Shown piece after piece: positions 1 to 6,941 of a DNA stretch of 8,160 bases. Origin of the DNA: Candidatus Avacholeplasma faecigallinarum (lineage in GTDB: Bacteria > Bacillota_I > Bacilli_A > Acholeplasmatales > Anaeroplasmataceae); NCBI GenBank assembly GCA_018715825.1, contig DVKU01000038.1, positions 1-8,160 on the forward strand, read 5' to 3'. Both the position numbers and the translations under genes were made by a program. Below the pieces are notes generated by a model that was not told the origin of the DNA, did no database searches, and saw only the letters and a program-made list of their open reading frames with translations. Position 1 is the first letter of the stretch. Each line of letters opens with the position of its first letter.

Positions 1-95
1 CTATGACTCATCCGTGGAAGAAATCTTCTTTCGATGCCTTCTTGGCAAAACAAAAACACCGCCTTGAATACAATCAAAACAGTGCTAATGTTTAA
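1..95 (+). CDS. C-terminal fragment, transposase-like (5' end outside window)
   Basis: A plus-strand frame is open from the window edge to a TAA at 93-95. It encodes about 30 residues, including THPWKKSSF and a basic AKQKHR stretch. The composition (basic, with an HPWK motif close to the C-terminus) resembles the tails of DDE-type transposases of insertion sequences in low-GC Gram-positives. That is recognition of a short tail, not a domain match. The ATG at position 3 is probably internal, since a 30-residue gene starting at the exact edge is unlikely. It is the only plausible plus-strand coding sequence here and converges on the MATE gene, leaving 47 bases between the two stops. It could instead be the end of an unrelated small basic protein. 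The family cannot be named from this fragment. Confidence 0.45.
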   Translation, partial: MTHPWKKSSFDAFLAKQKHRLEYNQNSANV

Positions 96-142
96 TTTAT
101 TTTAGGAACTTTTCAAAAGTCATTGACATAACTATTTCCATT

Positions 143-1510
143 TTAAATTACATTTTCTTTACTATTTTTTCTTGTATTTAATATTTTATTAAAAACAGAT
201 AAAAATACTATCAATGTAATTATTGAAGCTGATATATCACTTATTAGTTCTGCATAAAAACAGCCATTTATTCCTAATAATAGTGGTAATAATAGCGTTA
301 ATAAAATCATTGATATTTTTCTTATTAAAGATAAAGTTACAGCATATTTGGCTTTTCCAAGAGCTGTTAATCCGTCAACAAAGCAATATTGGAATGATAA
401 AATAATAAAGCCACTCATAAATATCCTTATCATTTTTAAAGTTTCATTAGTAATTATGACGTCATCTGTAAATATTTTTAAAAATGGTTTAGATATTACA
501 AAACTTAAAATAGTAGCCATAGTAGTGAATATTAAAGCCAACTTTAATATTGTAAATTCACTTTTCTTAACTCTTGTGACATTTCTAGCTCCAAAATTAA
601 AACTAAGAATTGAACCAGTACCACTACTAATACCTAATAATGGCATCGAAAACATTTGAAAAAAAGTGTTAGTTAATGTTGCCACTGTAATATAAGTATC
701 AACATTTTCTTTAGAATATAGCTTAATAGAAATATTTAAAACTATTGAAATCAAGGAATCAGTCATCCCAATTAAAAATGGAGAAAAGCCCAAACGACTA
801 ACTCTACCAATTATCTTTAAGCTATAGCCCTTAAAACCAATTTTGACATTGGAATATTTGCTTATGAGAATAATAAATACATATATAAAAGAAATAATTT
901 GAGATATAGTCGTAGCTAAAGCTGCTCCCTTAACTCCCATATTTAACGAAAAGATAAATATTGGATCTAAAATGATATTAACTATAGCTCCAATAAGCAT
1001 AGTTAACATACCTTTAGTTGAATAGCCCTGTGATATTATAAACTGATTTAATCCAAGGCTCATTAAAGCAAATGGAGCTCCAATCAAATAAATTAATAAA
1101 TAGTCCTTAGCAAATTGAAATGTATTATCTGAGGCTCCAAAAAAATATAATAAAGGCTCATATGAAAGCAAAATAATTAACGGTATAATTATACCTAAAA
1201 TTAATAATGCTAAGAAAGAATTTGATAAAATCTTTTTGGCATTATCATTATTATTTTCCCCCAAACTCATAGCCATAAGTGGTGCTCCACCTAATCCGAT
1301 TAAATAACTAAATGACGTAATTAAAGTGCAAATAGGAGCTACTATACCAACTCCAGCTAAAGCAAAATCGCCAACCACTGGCATTTTTGCTATATATATT
1401 CTATCTACAATGGAATACAAAACATTAATAAATTGGGCAAACATAGCAGGCAAGGCCAATTTAAGTACTATGGGCCATATTCTACCACTAGATATACTTG
1501 ATGAACTCAT
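143..1510 (-). CDS. MATE-family multidrug/drug-cation antiporter
   Basis: The product (455 aa, the usual length for the family) is a polytopic membrane protein with about 12 hydrophobic segments in two repeated halves. In MATE transporters these export drugs or metabolites in exchange for Na+ or H+. The N-terminal half has ALPAMFAQF near residues 18-27, the loop AMSLGENNNDNAKK near 80-93, and VNIILDPIFIF followed by GVKGAALAT near 177-200. The second half repeats the pattern with GISSGTGSILSFNFGARN near 293-310. These match the NorM/DinF-like superfamily; the substrate cannot be inferred. The ATG at 1508-1510 begins one base after the rsmH TAG stop (1512-1514). Its AAGGAGA ribosome binding site (1515-1521) lies within the last codons of rsmH, so translation is probably coupled to RsmH. 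No separate promoter and no convincing terminator after the stop were seen. Confidence 0.93.
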   Translation of the reverse strand: MSSSSISSGRIWPIVLKLALPAMFAQFINVLYSIVDRIYIAKMPVVGDFALAGVGIVAPICTLITSFSYLIGLGGAPLMAMSLGENNNDNAKKILSNSFLALLILGIIIPLIILLSYEPLLYFFGASDNTFQFAKDYLLIYLIGAPFALMSLGLNQFIISQGYSTKGMLTMLIGAIVNIILDPIFIFSLNMGVKGAALATTISQIISFIYVFIILISKYSNVKIGFKGYSLKIIGRVSRLGFSPFLIGMTDSLISIVLNISIKLYSKENVDTYITVATLTNTFFQMFSMPLLGISSGTGSILSFNFGARNVTRVKKSEFTILKLALIFTTMATILSFVISKPFLKIFTDDVIITNETLKMIRIFMSGFIILSFQYCFVDGLTALGKAKYAVTLSLIRKISMILLTLLLPLLLGINGCFYAELISDISASIITLIVFLSVFNKILNTRKNSKENVI

Positions 1511-1511
1511 A

Positions 1512-2438
1512 CTATCTCCTTCTAATAATCCTCATTTTAGCACTATGAGCTCGATTATTTAATTCTAATTCTTCCTTAGAGGCTGTAATAGGCTTTTTAG
1601 TAATAAGTTCAAAAGGGGCTTCTTTATTAATCATTACCGGCAATCCTGGAATATCTTCTATGCTAGAAGCATCCTTAAAAACCATTTTGCAAATTCTATC
1701 CTCCAAAGAATGAAAGGTTATCACTACAGCATAACCATCACTATTTAGCATATCTAATGCATCTAAAATGGAGGTTTCAAAAACCCTAAGTTCATCGTTG
1801 ACAGCTATTCTTAATGCCTGAAATATTTGTTTGGCAGGATGTCCCTTTTGATGCAATACCTTTTGAGGAAGAGCCCCCTTAATGACATCTACTAATTCAA
1901 ATGTAGTATTTATAGGCTTTATTGCTCTTTGTCTTTCAATTGCTCGTGCTATTTGTTTAGAAAATGGGTCCTCGCCATAACGATAAAAAATATTAACCAG
2001 TTTATCATAAGGATAGGTATTAACAATTGTTTTAGCAGTCAATTCTTGTGTTTGATCCATTCTCATATCTAGTTGAGCATCATAATTATATGAGAATCCT
2101 CTTTCAGGTATATCAAATTGAAATGATGAAACACCTAAATCATAAATTATACCATCTATTTTATTAACACCTAATTTATTTAATTCTTCCTTCAAGTTAA
2201 CAAAATTACTTTTAATAAAAGTATAATTACAATTGATAGCCTTTAATCTTTCACTACTGCGCATGATAGCATAATCATCCTGATCAAAACAATATAAATG
2301 ACCAGTAGTAAGCCTTTTTAAAATTTCACTTGAATGCCCACCACCACCTGTAGTAGCATCAACATATATACCATCTGGTTTAATATGAAGTCCTTTAATT
2401 GCTTCATCTAATAATACGCTTTTATGTTCATAATTCAT
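1512..2438 (-). CDS. rsmH: 16S rRNA (cytosine-1402 N4)-methyltransferase RsmH (MraW)
   Basis: This SAM-dependent methyltransferase adds the N4 methyl group to C1402 in the decoding centre of 16S rRNA, fine-tuning P-site fidelity. At 308 aa it is full length (family about 310). Visible motifs, in order: HKSVLLDEAI near the N-terminus; the SAM-binding DATTGGGGHS at 27-36; DLGVSSFQFD at 100-109; RGFSY and DMRMD at 113-128; HPAKQIFQALRIAVNDEL at 200-217; ITFHSLEDRI at 240-249; and the C-terminal NNRAHSAKMR at 294-303. The ATG is preceded by AGGAGGA (2444-2450) with a 5-base spacer. It lies 65 bases after rpmF, separated by a hairpin. In most Bacillota mraZ precedes and ftsL follows this gene; neither is present here. 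No promoter of its own is obvious, so it probably depends on read-through from the yceD-rpmF promoter. Confidence 0.98.
   Translation of the reverse strand: MNYEHKSVLLDEAIKGLHIKPDGIYVDATTGGGGHSSEILKRLTTGHLYCFDQDDYAIMRSSERLKAINCNYTFIKSNFVNLKEELNKLGVNKIDGIIYDLGVSSFQFDIPERGFSYNYDAQLDMRMDQTQELTAKTIVNTYPYDKLVNIFYRYGEDPFSKQIARAIERQRAIKPINTTFELVDVIKGALPQKVLHQKGHPAKQIFQALRIAVNDELRVFETSILDALDMLNSDGYAVVITFHSLEDRICKMVFKDASSIEDIPGLPVMINKEAPFELITKKPITASKEELELNNRAHSAKMRIIRRR
1515..1521 (-). promoter_or_regulatory. MATE gene ribosome binding site inside rsmH
   Basis: AAGGAGA on the minus strand sits four bases before the MATE ATG. It is formed by the final Arg codons (AGA AGG AGA) of rsmH, directly before its TAG stop. 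Ribosomes finishing RsmH therefore cover the MATE initiation site, which suggests translational coupling. Confidence 0.8.
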
Positions 2439-2451
2439 AATATTCCTCCTA

Positions 2452-2488
2452 AATAGAAAATAGACACCCCCAGGCGTCTATTTCTATC
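2452..2488 (-). terminator. rpmF-rsmH intergenic hairpin (leaky terminator or processing site)
   Basis: On the minus strand AAATAGAC (2476-2483) pairs perfectly with GTCTATTT (2458-2465) around a GC-rich apex. The stem extends outward to 2488/2452 with a single bulged base. The 3' side is U-rich (TCTATTT) but interrupted by C and A, so it is weaker than a standard intrinsic terminator. The 3' foot ends about one base before the rsmH AGGAGGA. It could reduce transcription from rpmF (needed at ribosomal-protein level) into rsmH, mark an RNase cleavage site, or affect access to the rsmH ribosome binding site. The hairpin is seen directly; its role is inference. Confidence 0.6.
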
Positions 2489-2503
2489 AGTAATATTTCG
2501 TTA

Positions 2504-2698
2504 TTATTCTTCTGTCTTTTCAGCTTTAGGAGCAACAACTTGTTTTCCCTTATAATAACCACAATTTGAACAAACTCTATGAGCTAAAGTTAATTCACCG
2601 CAGTTAGGACAAGTAATCATTCCAGGAACGCTTAAAGCTTGATGAGAACGTCTCATTCTCTTCTTCATCTTAGATACTCTACGAAAAGGTACTGCCAT
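2504..2698 (-). CDS. rpmF: 50S ribosomal protein L32 (zinc-binding form)
   Basis: L32 is a small protein of the large ribosomal subunit. The product starts with the hallmark [10 protein letters not shown], followed by the basic KKRMRRSH stretch. Two CxxC pairs (Cys30/33 in CPNC and Cys43/46 in CSNC) form a zinc ribbon, so this is the zinc-containing rather than the cysteine-free paralogue. The 64 aa length is normal. An upstream in-frame GTG at 2705-2707 lies inside the ribosome binding site. The real start is the ATG at 2696-2698, six bases after AGGAGGTG. The gene ends with two consecutive TAA codons (2501-2506). It follows yceD directly, the usual pairing in bacteria. Confidence 0.97.
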   Translation of the reverse strand: MAVPFRRVSKMKKRMRRSHQALSVPGMITCPNCGELTLAHRVCSNCGYYKGKQVVAPKAEKTEE

Positions 2699-2704
2699 GC
2701 AAAA

Positions 2705-2712
2705 CACCTCCT
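2705..2712 (-). promoter_or_regulatory. rpmF ribosome binding site overlapping the yceD stop
   Basis: AGGAGGTG on the minus strand is an almost perfect anti-16S match. Its first two bases belong to the TAG stop of yceD (2711-2713). It fixes the rpmF start at 2698 and rules out the upstream GTG, and it suggests coupled translation of yceD and rpmF. Confidence 0.85.
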
Positions 2713-3166
2713 ACAATAAATCCTTTAATGAAGCAAATGCTGGATTAATATATTCTTCATCATCTTGATCAGCCTGTTCATCAAACTCAAACTCCTCTTT
2801 ACTTACTATCATAGGCTTGTTAATTAATATATTAGTCACAATAGCCTCTTTAGTATCAAGTGTTTGACCATCAATTAGAAAAACATCCTCAATAGTATCA
2901 TCAGTTGAAAATATCTCTTCAGCCTTTGTTTCAATGTGATAAGGAATCTCCTTAAGTGACACAGCATCTTGCATAATAATATCAACAGAAATATCAAATA
3001 TACAAGCGTATGTATCTATACCTCTTTCCTTGATTATAGTATGGACTTTACATGGCTTAACAGATATGATATCCTCAAAACCATCTAAATCATTAGATAA
3101 ATCCAAAACCTCATCAAAGGAGTATGGCATTATAAGTTTCCTTAATTGAGCCAAAGTAAATTGCAT
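2711..3166 (-). CDS. yceD: DUF177 / YceD family protein (YlbN-like)
   Basis: This is a 151 aa acidic, soluble protein directly upstream of rpmF, the characteristic position of the YceD/YlbN (DUF177) family. In bacteria and plastids that family is linked to 23S rRNA accumulation and large-subunit assembly. Supporting features are the N-terminal FTLAQLRKL, a central beta-rich region, an acidic stretch (FDEQADQDDEEYINP near 128-142) and the C-terminal NPAFASLKDLL, which resembles the family's usual DPR-x-AxLKxLL ending. The cysteine motif common in the centre of many family members is absent: the matching place, near 64-71, reads IMQDAVSL. The ATG at 3164-3166 was chosen because GAGGTG lies six bases upstream; a GTG at 3173-3175 falls inside that ribosome binding site. 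Family assignment rests partly on gene context. Confidence 0.85.
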   Translation of the reverse strand: MQFTLAQLRKLIMPYSFDEVLDLSNDLDGFEDIISVKPCKVHTIIKERGIDTYACIFDISVDIIMQDAVSLKEIPYHIETKAEEIFSTDDTIEDVFLIDGQTLDTKEAIVTNILINKPMIVSKEEFEFDEQADQDDEEYINPAFASLKDLL

Positions 3167-3180
3167 AAAAATCACCTCAG

Positions 3181-3216
3181 CATTTCAATTATATTTTTTT
3201 TAATTAAAAAAGTCAA
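3181..3216 (-). promoter_or_regulatory. sigma-A-type promoter of yceD-rpmF
   Basis: On the minus strand TTGACT (-35, 3211-3216) is separated by exactly 17 bases from a perfect TATAAT (-10, 3188-3193). Transcription would start near 3181-3182, giving a leader of only about 15 bases that contains little besides the ribosome binding site (GAGGTG, 3173-3178). The spacer is pure A/T and contains the palindrome TTTTTTAATTAAAAAA (3196-3211). Strength and spacing suit a ribosomal-protein promoter. Confidence 0.85.
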
Positions 3217-3245
3217 TACAAACTTTTACTAAATAAATCTAAAAT

Positions 3246-4787
3246 TTATTTTTCATCAATTCTTAATTCTAAATCAACTAAACCTTCGTAAAATTCCTCT
3301 TCATGGCTGACTAAAATTACACTGCCAGGAAACTTTTCAATTGCCTCAAATAGCTCCATTTTACTTAAAGCATCTAAGTGGTTAGTTGGCTCGTCAAAAA
3401 CCAATACATTACTTTTTTTCATTGTCATTAAGGCTAATCTAACCTTAGTTTGCTGACCACCTGATAATAATGGTAGAGGTTTTAGTGCCAAGTCATTTTT
3501 AATTCCCACATTAGCCAAAATAGAACGAAGCTCACCATCAGTTTTTAAATGATAAAAATATCTTAAATATTCAATAGCATTTACATTATCGTATTTTTCC
3601 TCTTGGGCAAAATAGCTAATATCACTAGATGGACTCCATATATATTCACCATCAATCTTAGGAATTATTCCTAAAATGGTTTTTAATATTGTTGATTTTC
3701 CAATTCCATTTTTGCCAATTATGGCTATTTTTTGATTATGCTTTAATAAAAAATCAATATTTTCTAAAACCACTTTATCTTTATAACCAACAGTTAAACC
3801 CTTTAACTTTAAAACCTCTTGACCCAAATCCCTTGAATATGGGAATGTAATATGCATAGGCTCATGATTTTTTGGTTTTTCTAAAATGTTTAGTTTCTCA
3901 AGCATCTTTCTTCTTGATTGTGCCTGTTTAGTAGTTGTGGCTCTAACAATGTTTTTTTGTATAAACTCTTGGGTTCTTTTGATGAACTTTTGCTGAGACT
4001 CATAAGCCTTTTGATAATGCTCTGATCTAATTTCTCTTTCTTTTAAAAATTGATCGTAATTCATATTGTATCTTACCATATTTTTATTATCTAAATGGTA
4101 TATAACCCTTGCAATTTGCCTTATAAACTCCTCATCATGACTAACAACTACAAATGCCTTATCAAAATCCTGTAAATATTTACTTAACCATTCAATATGA
4201 ATAGAATCTAAAAAATTTGTTGGTTCATCCATCAAAAGCACATCAGGCTTTTCTAGTAAAAGCTTGGCCAAAAAAACCTTTGCACGTTGACCACCACTTA
4301 AATTTTTCAATTTAGTATCTAACCCCATAGCCTGAATACCCAAGCCATTAATCATATTTCCTAAGGTTGAGTTCATAGCATAAAAATTAGCTTTATCTAA
4401 TTCATCCTGAATACTTTGGGCATACGACAAGTACTTATCGTATTCTGACTCATCACAGCTACATAGCATATCATAATACTCATTCATCTTAGCTTCCTTT
4501 ACAAGCAATGGTTTAAAAACCTCAGTAATATAATCATAAATACTTATATCATTGTTTATCTTTAGATGTTGATCTAAATATCCATAACTAATGTTATTCA
4601 TCCATACAATTTTGCCAGCATCAGGAATTAAATTTTTACAAATTAAATTCATAAAAGTTGATTTTCCACAGCCATTTTCTCCAACCAAAACAATGTGATC
4701 CTTAGGAAGAATTCTAAAGGAAACATCATTAAATAAATTTTGATCGGCATACTTAAATCTTAATCCTTCAACCTCTAACAATGCCAT
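3246..4787 (-). CDS. ABC-F family ATPase (ribosome-associated)
   Basis: A 513 aa soluble protein with two ABC ATPase domains and no membrane segments, the ABC-F layout. ABC-F proteins bind the ribosomal E site, acting as translation factors (EttA, YfmR-like) or as antibiotic target-protection proteins. Domain 1 has Walker A GENGCGKST (36-44), signature LSGGQ (163-167), Walker B LLMDEPT (184-190) and switch His217. Domain 2 has GKNGIGKST (358-366), LSGGQ (441-445), VFDEPTNHLD (463-472) and His495. Between them, about 236-322, lies the charged helical P-site-reaching linker, with a basic core near 268-300. There is no large inserted arm domain and no long C-terminal extension. The subfamily is not assignable by eye, so a housekeeping translation role and a resistance role both remain possible. 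The ATG is preceded by AAGGAGGAG (4793-4801). It lies 19 bases after the thrS stop and should share its T-box-controlled transcript. Confidence 0.95.
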   Translation of the reverse strand: MALLEVEGLRFKYADQNLFNDVSFRILPKDHIVLVGENGCGKSTFMNLICKNLIPDAGKIVWMNNISYGYLDQHLKINNDISIYDYITEVFKPLLVKEAKMNEYYDMLCSCDESEYDKYLSYAQSIQDELDKANFYAMNSTLGNMINGLGIQAMGLDTKLKNLSGGQRAKVFLAKLLLEKPDVLLMDEPTNFLDSIHIEWLSKYLQDFDKAFVVVSHDEEFIRQIARVIYHLDNKNMVRYNMNYDQFLKEREIRSEHYQKAYESQQKFIKRTQEFIQKNIVRATTTKQAQSRRKMLEKLNILEKPKNHEPMHITFPYSRDLGQEVLKLKGLTVGYKDKVVLENIDFLLKHNQKIAIIGKNGIGKSTILKTILGIIPKIDGEYIWSPSSDISYFAQEEKYDNVNAIEYLRYFYHLKTDGELRSILANVGIKNDLALKPLPLLSGGQQTKVRLALMTMKKSNVLVFDEPTNHLDALSKMELFEAIEKFPGSVILVSHEEEFYEGLVDLELRIDEK

Positions 4788-4806
4788 TAGAACTCCTCCT
4801 TCTTGT

Positions 4807-6708
4807 TTAATCTAGATTTTTATTATGACTTAAAATCAAATTTACAAATTCATCAACTGTTACTGTAACTTGATCTGTAGAGCCATGTTTACGATAAGTT
4901 ACTAAATTATCAGCACACTCTTTATCACCGATAACTAAAGTATAAGGAATCTTTAAAGTTTGTGCCTCTCTAATCTTATAGCCCATCTTTTCATCGCGGT
5001 AATCATTTTCAAAGCGGATACCCTTATCATAGAATATTTCATTTAGCTTATCGCAATAAGCCTTATGCTTATCTACAGAAACAGGAATAATTTTTACTTG
5101 AACTGGAGCTAACCAAGTTGGGAAAGCACCAGCATAATGTTCAATTAAAATACCAATAAATCTTTCTAGTGAACCGAATAAAGCTCTATGTACCATAACT
5201 GGTCTCTTTTTTGAACCATCCTCTGCCACATATGTTAAATCAAATCTCTCAGGAAGATTCATATCCAGTTGAATAGTACCACATTGCCAAATTCTGTTCA
5301 TTGAATCCTTAAGCTTAAAGTCTAGCTTTGGACCATAAAAAGCACCATCACCTGGATTAAGCTTAAAATCAAAACCTGCTTTACGGCAAGCCTCAGCTAA
5401 AGCATGTTCTGCCTTATCCCATGTTGCAATTTCACCTATATATTTATCTTCTGGTCTTGTTGAAAGCTCAATATGGAAATTTAAATTAAATACGGAATAA
5501 ACCTTCTTAAATAACAAAATAATTCTTGAGATTTCCTCAGCTATTTGATCTTCAGTCATAAAAATATGAGCATCATCTTGTGTAAATGTTCTTACACGGA
5601 AAAGTCCATTTAAAGCTCCAGAAGCTTCATGACGATGAACTAAACCTAATTCACCAATTCTTAGTGGGAAATCACGATATGAGTGAATAGAATTTTTGTA
5701 AACTAGCATTCCACCAGGACAGTTCATTGGCTTTATAGCAAATTCATTGTCATCAATAGTAGATGTATACATATTTTCCTTATAGTTATACCAATGTCCT
5801 GAAGTCTCCCATAGTTGTCTATTTAACATAATAGGAGTTTGAACAAACTGATATCCAGCCTTAGTATGTACATCTAACCAGAAATTAGTTAAAGCTGTTT
5901 TTAAAGCCATTCCCTTTGGTAACCAAAATGGGAATCCTGGACCATACTCAGAAATCATAAATAAGCCTAATTCCTTACCAAGCTTACGATGATCACGTTT
6001 TTTTCTTTCCTCTAAATTATTTAAATGATTATTAAGCTCCTCTTGAGTAAACCAACAAGTACCATATATACGTGTTAGCATTTCATTATTAGAATCACCA
6101 CGCCAATAAGCACCAGCCACATTTAATAATTTAAAATTCTTTAAAACACCAGTTGATATAACATGTGGGCCTCTACAAACATCTGCATAATCTCCTTGTT
6201 CATAAATGCCAACCATACTATCCTCAACAGCATCAATTAGCTCGCACTTAAATTTATCATTCTTAAACTTTTCTTTAGCTTCTTCTTTGCTTAGCATATA
6301 ATGATTGATTGGTAAATTTTCCTTAACAATTTTTTTCATTTCAGCTTCAAATTTTGGTAAATCCTCTAATTGAATAGCTTCACCTACGCTAAAATCATAA
6401 TAAAATCCTTCCTCGATAGCAGGACCTACACCAAATTTAGTATCAGGATATAATCTTTTCATAGCATGAGCTAATAAATGAGCACATGAATGATTTAGCA
6501 CCTCAAATGCCCTACTATCTTCAGCTAAAATAAGTTCTAAGCTGCAATCCTTAGTAAGCTTTGTTTTTAAATCTACTAGATTACCATCAACACTAGCACA
6601 AATACATTTTTTAGCTAATGATGGTGATAATTCCTTTGCCACCTCAATTATAAGGCTGTCATCTTTTACTTCTTTAATGCTTCCATCCTTTAAACTAACC
6701 TTTAACAT
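4807..6708 (-). CDS. thrS: Threonyl-tRNA synthetase
   Basis: It charges tRNA-Thr with threonine in the cytoplasm. The 633 aa protein is full length (E. coli 642). Domains in order: an N-terminal TGS domain (about 1-61); the editing domain (about 62-225) with the HxxxH metal/editing motif at His73/His77 and CRGPH at 178-182; the class II catalytic core (about 240-530); and the anticodon-binding domain (about 535-633). The active-site zinc ligands are all present: Cys330 in MNCPGG, His381 in DDAHIF and His507 in MVHRAL. Class II motif 2 is visible as LVHRHEASGALNGLFRVRTF near 356-375. Both editing and synthesis therefore look intact. The ATG at 6706-6708 follows GAAGGAGA (6717-6724). Regulation is by the T-box leader immediately upstream. 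Confidence 0.99.
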   Translation of the reverse strand: MLKVSLKDGSIKEVKDDSLIIEVAKELSPSLAKKCICASVDGNLVDLKTKLTKDCSLELILAEDSRAFEVLNHSCAHLLAHAMKRLYPDTKFGVGPAIEEGFYYDFSVGEAIQLEDLPKFEAEMKKIVKENLPINHYMLSKEEAKEKFKNDKFKCELIDAVEDSMVGIYEQGDYADVCRGPHVISTGVLKNFKLLNVAGAYWRGDSNNEMLTRIYGTCWFTQEELNNHLNNLEERKKRDHRKLGKELGLFMISEYGPGFPFWLPKGMALKTALTNFWLDVHTKAGYQFVQTPIMLNRQLWETSGHWYNYKENMYTSTIDDNEFAIKPMNCPGGMLVYKNSIHSYRDFPLRIGELGLVHRHEASGALNGLFRVRTFTQDDAHIFMTEDQIAEEISRIILLFKKVYSVFNLNFHIELSTRPEDKYIGEIATWDKAEHALAEACRKAGFDFKLNPGDGAFYGPKLDFKLKDSMNRIWQCGTIQLDMNLPERFDLTYVAEDGSKKRPVMVHRALFGSLERFIGILIEHYAGAFPTWLAPVQVKIIPVSVDKHKAYCDKLNEIFYDKGIRFENDYRDEKMGYKIREAQTLKIPYTLVIGDKECADNLVTYRKHGSTDQVTVTVDEFVNLILSHNKNLD

Positions 6709-6730
6709 TTTAATCTTCTCCTTCTATAAT

Positions 6731-6756
6731 AAAAAAATCGTCCATAAAAGGACGAT
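6731..6756 (-). terminator. Intrinsic terminator of the thrS T-box
   Basis: ATCGTCC (6750-6756) and GGACGAT (6737-6743) form a 7-bp stem with a 6-base loop, followed on the minus strand by a run of U (6731-6737). The 5' arm is shared with the antiterminator (CGTCCTT), so the two structures exclude each other as expected for a T-box switch. Confidence 0.93.
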
Positions 6757-6941
6757 ATAATCGCGGTACCACCTTAATTTTAGATTAACTCTAACACCTC
6801 AAAATCCTTAACGCGGACCAACGAAATAGCATTTCCTCTATTTATCTCCTAAGGTAGTAATCTTAAAATATACTAAATATTTTCACCAACCATATTCTCT
6901 CTATAAGTTTAATCTTAAGATGTTGTCCTTAATCATCGACA
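6731..6941 (-). promoter_or_regulatory. T-box riboswitch, threonine-specific, leader of thrS
   Basis: The leader contains the conserved T-box AAGGTGGTACCGCG (6762-6775). Uncharged tRNA-Thr should stabilise the antiterminator: AAGG pairs with CCTT (6748-6751) and GCG with CGT (6752-6754), leaving the UGGUACC bulge to bind the tRNA 3' end. Stem I: AAGG (6927-6930) pairs with CCTT (6851-6854) and ATCTTAA (6915-6921) with TTAAGAT (6860-6866). The internal loop TACTA holds the Thr codon ACU (6856-6858) followed by A. The distal loop GGTTGGTGAAA is closed by AATAT/ATATT. Stem II is AAATAG (6838-6843)/CTATTT (6824-6829). A likely IIA/B pseudoknot uses TCC/GGA (6815-6817, 6805-6807) and TTAA/TTGA (6808-6811, 6799-6802). 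Stem III is TTAGA/TCTAA (6780-6794). ACC at 6853-6855 is a less likely specifier because U follows it. Confidence 0.95.

Noticed and set aside
108..120. ACTTTTCAAAAGT palindrome as a terminator for the MATE gene
   Set aside because: The perfect form leaves a one-base loop; the usable stem is about four weak pairs without a clean U-run.
123..150. Plus-strand promoter from TTGACA at 123-128
   Set aside because: No acceptable -10 box lies at 16-18 bases, and it would only drive antisense RNA into the MATE gene.
223..659. Plus-strand open frames of 60 and 103 codons opposite the MATE gene
   Set aside because: They are antisense shadows of a strongly supported transporter gene, have no ribosome binding site, and read as low-complexity hydrophobic sequence.
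1326..1562. Plus-strand 78-codon frame across the MATE start and rsmH end
   Set aside because: It runs opposite two real genes, with no initiation signal and no recognisable motifs.
2699..2707. Upstream GTG start for rpmF, adding MFC
   Set aside because: The GTG is part of the AGGAGGTG ribosome binding site, and L32 proteins begin MAVPFRR.
3167..3175. Upstream GTG start for yceD, adding MIF
   Set aside because: The GTG lies inside the GAGGTG ribosome binding site, which is correctly spaced for the ATG at 3166.
3231..3251. AAATAAAT/ATTTATTT inverted repeat at the ABC-F stop as a terminator
   Set aside because: The stem contains only A-T pairs, overlaps the stop codon and has no U-tract after it. 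At most it would be a weak terminator.
6805..6822. GGTCCGCGTTAAGG as a second, degenerate T-box, or as an alternative partner of GGACAAC in stem I
   Set aside because: Its position between stem II and stem III, and its pairing potential, fit the ordinary IIA/B pseudoknot of T-box leaders.
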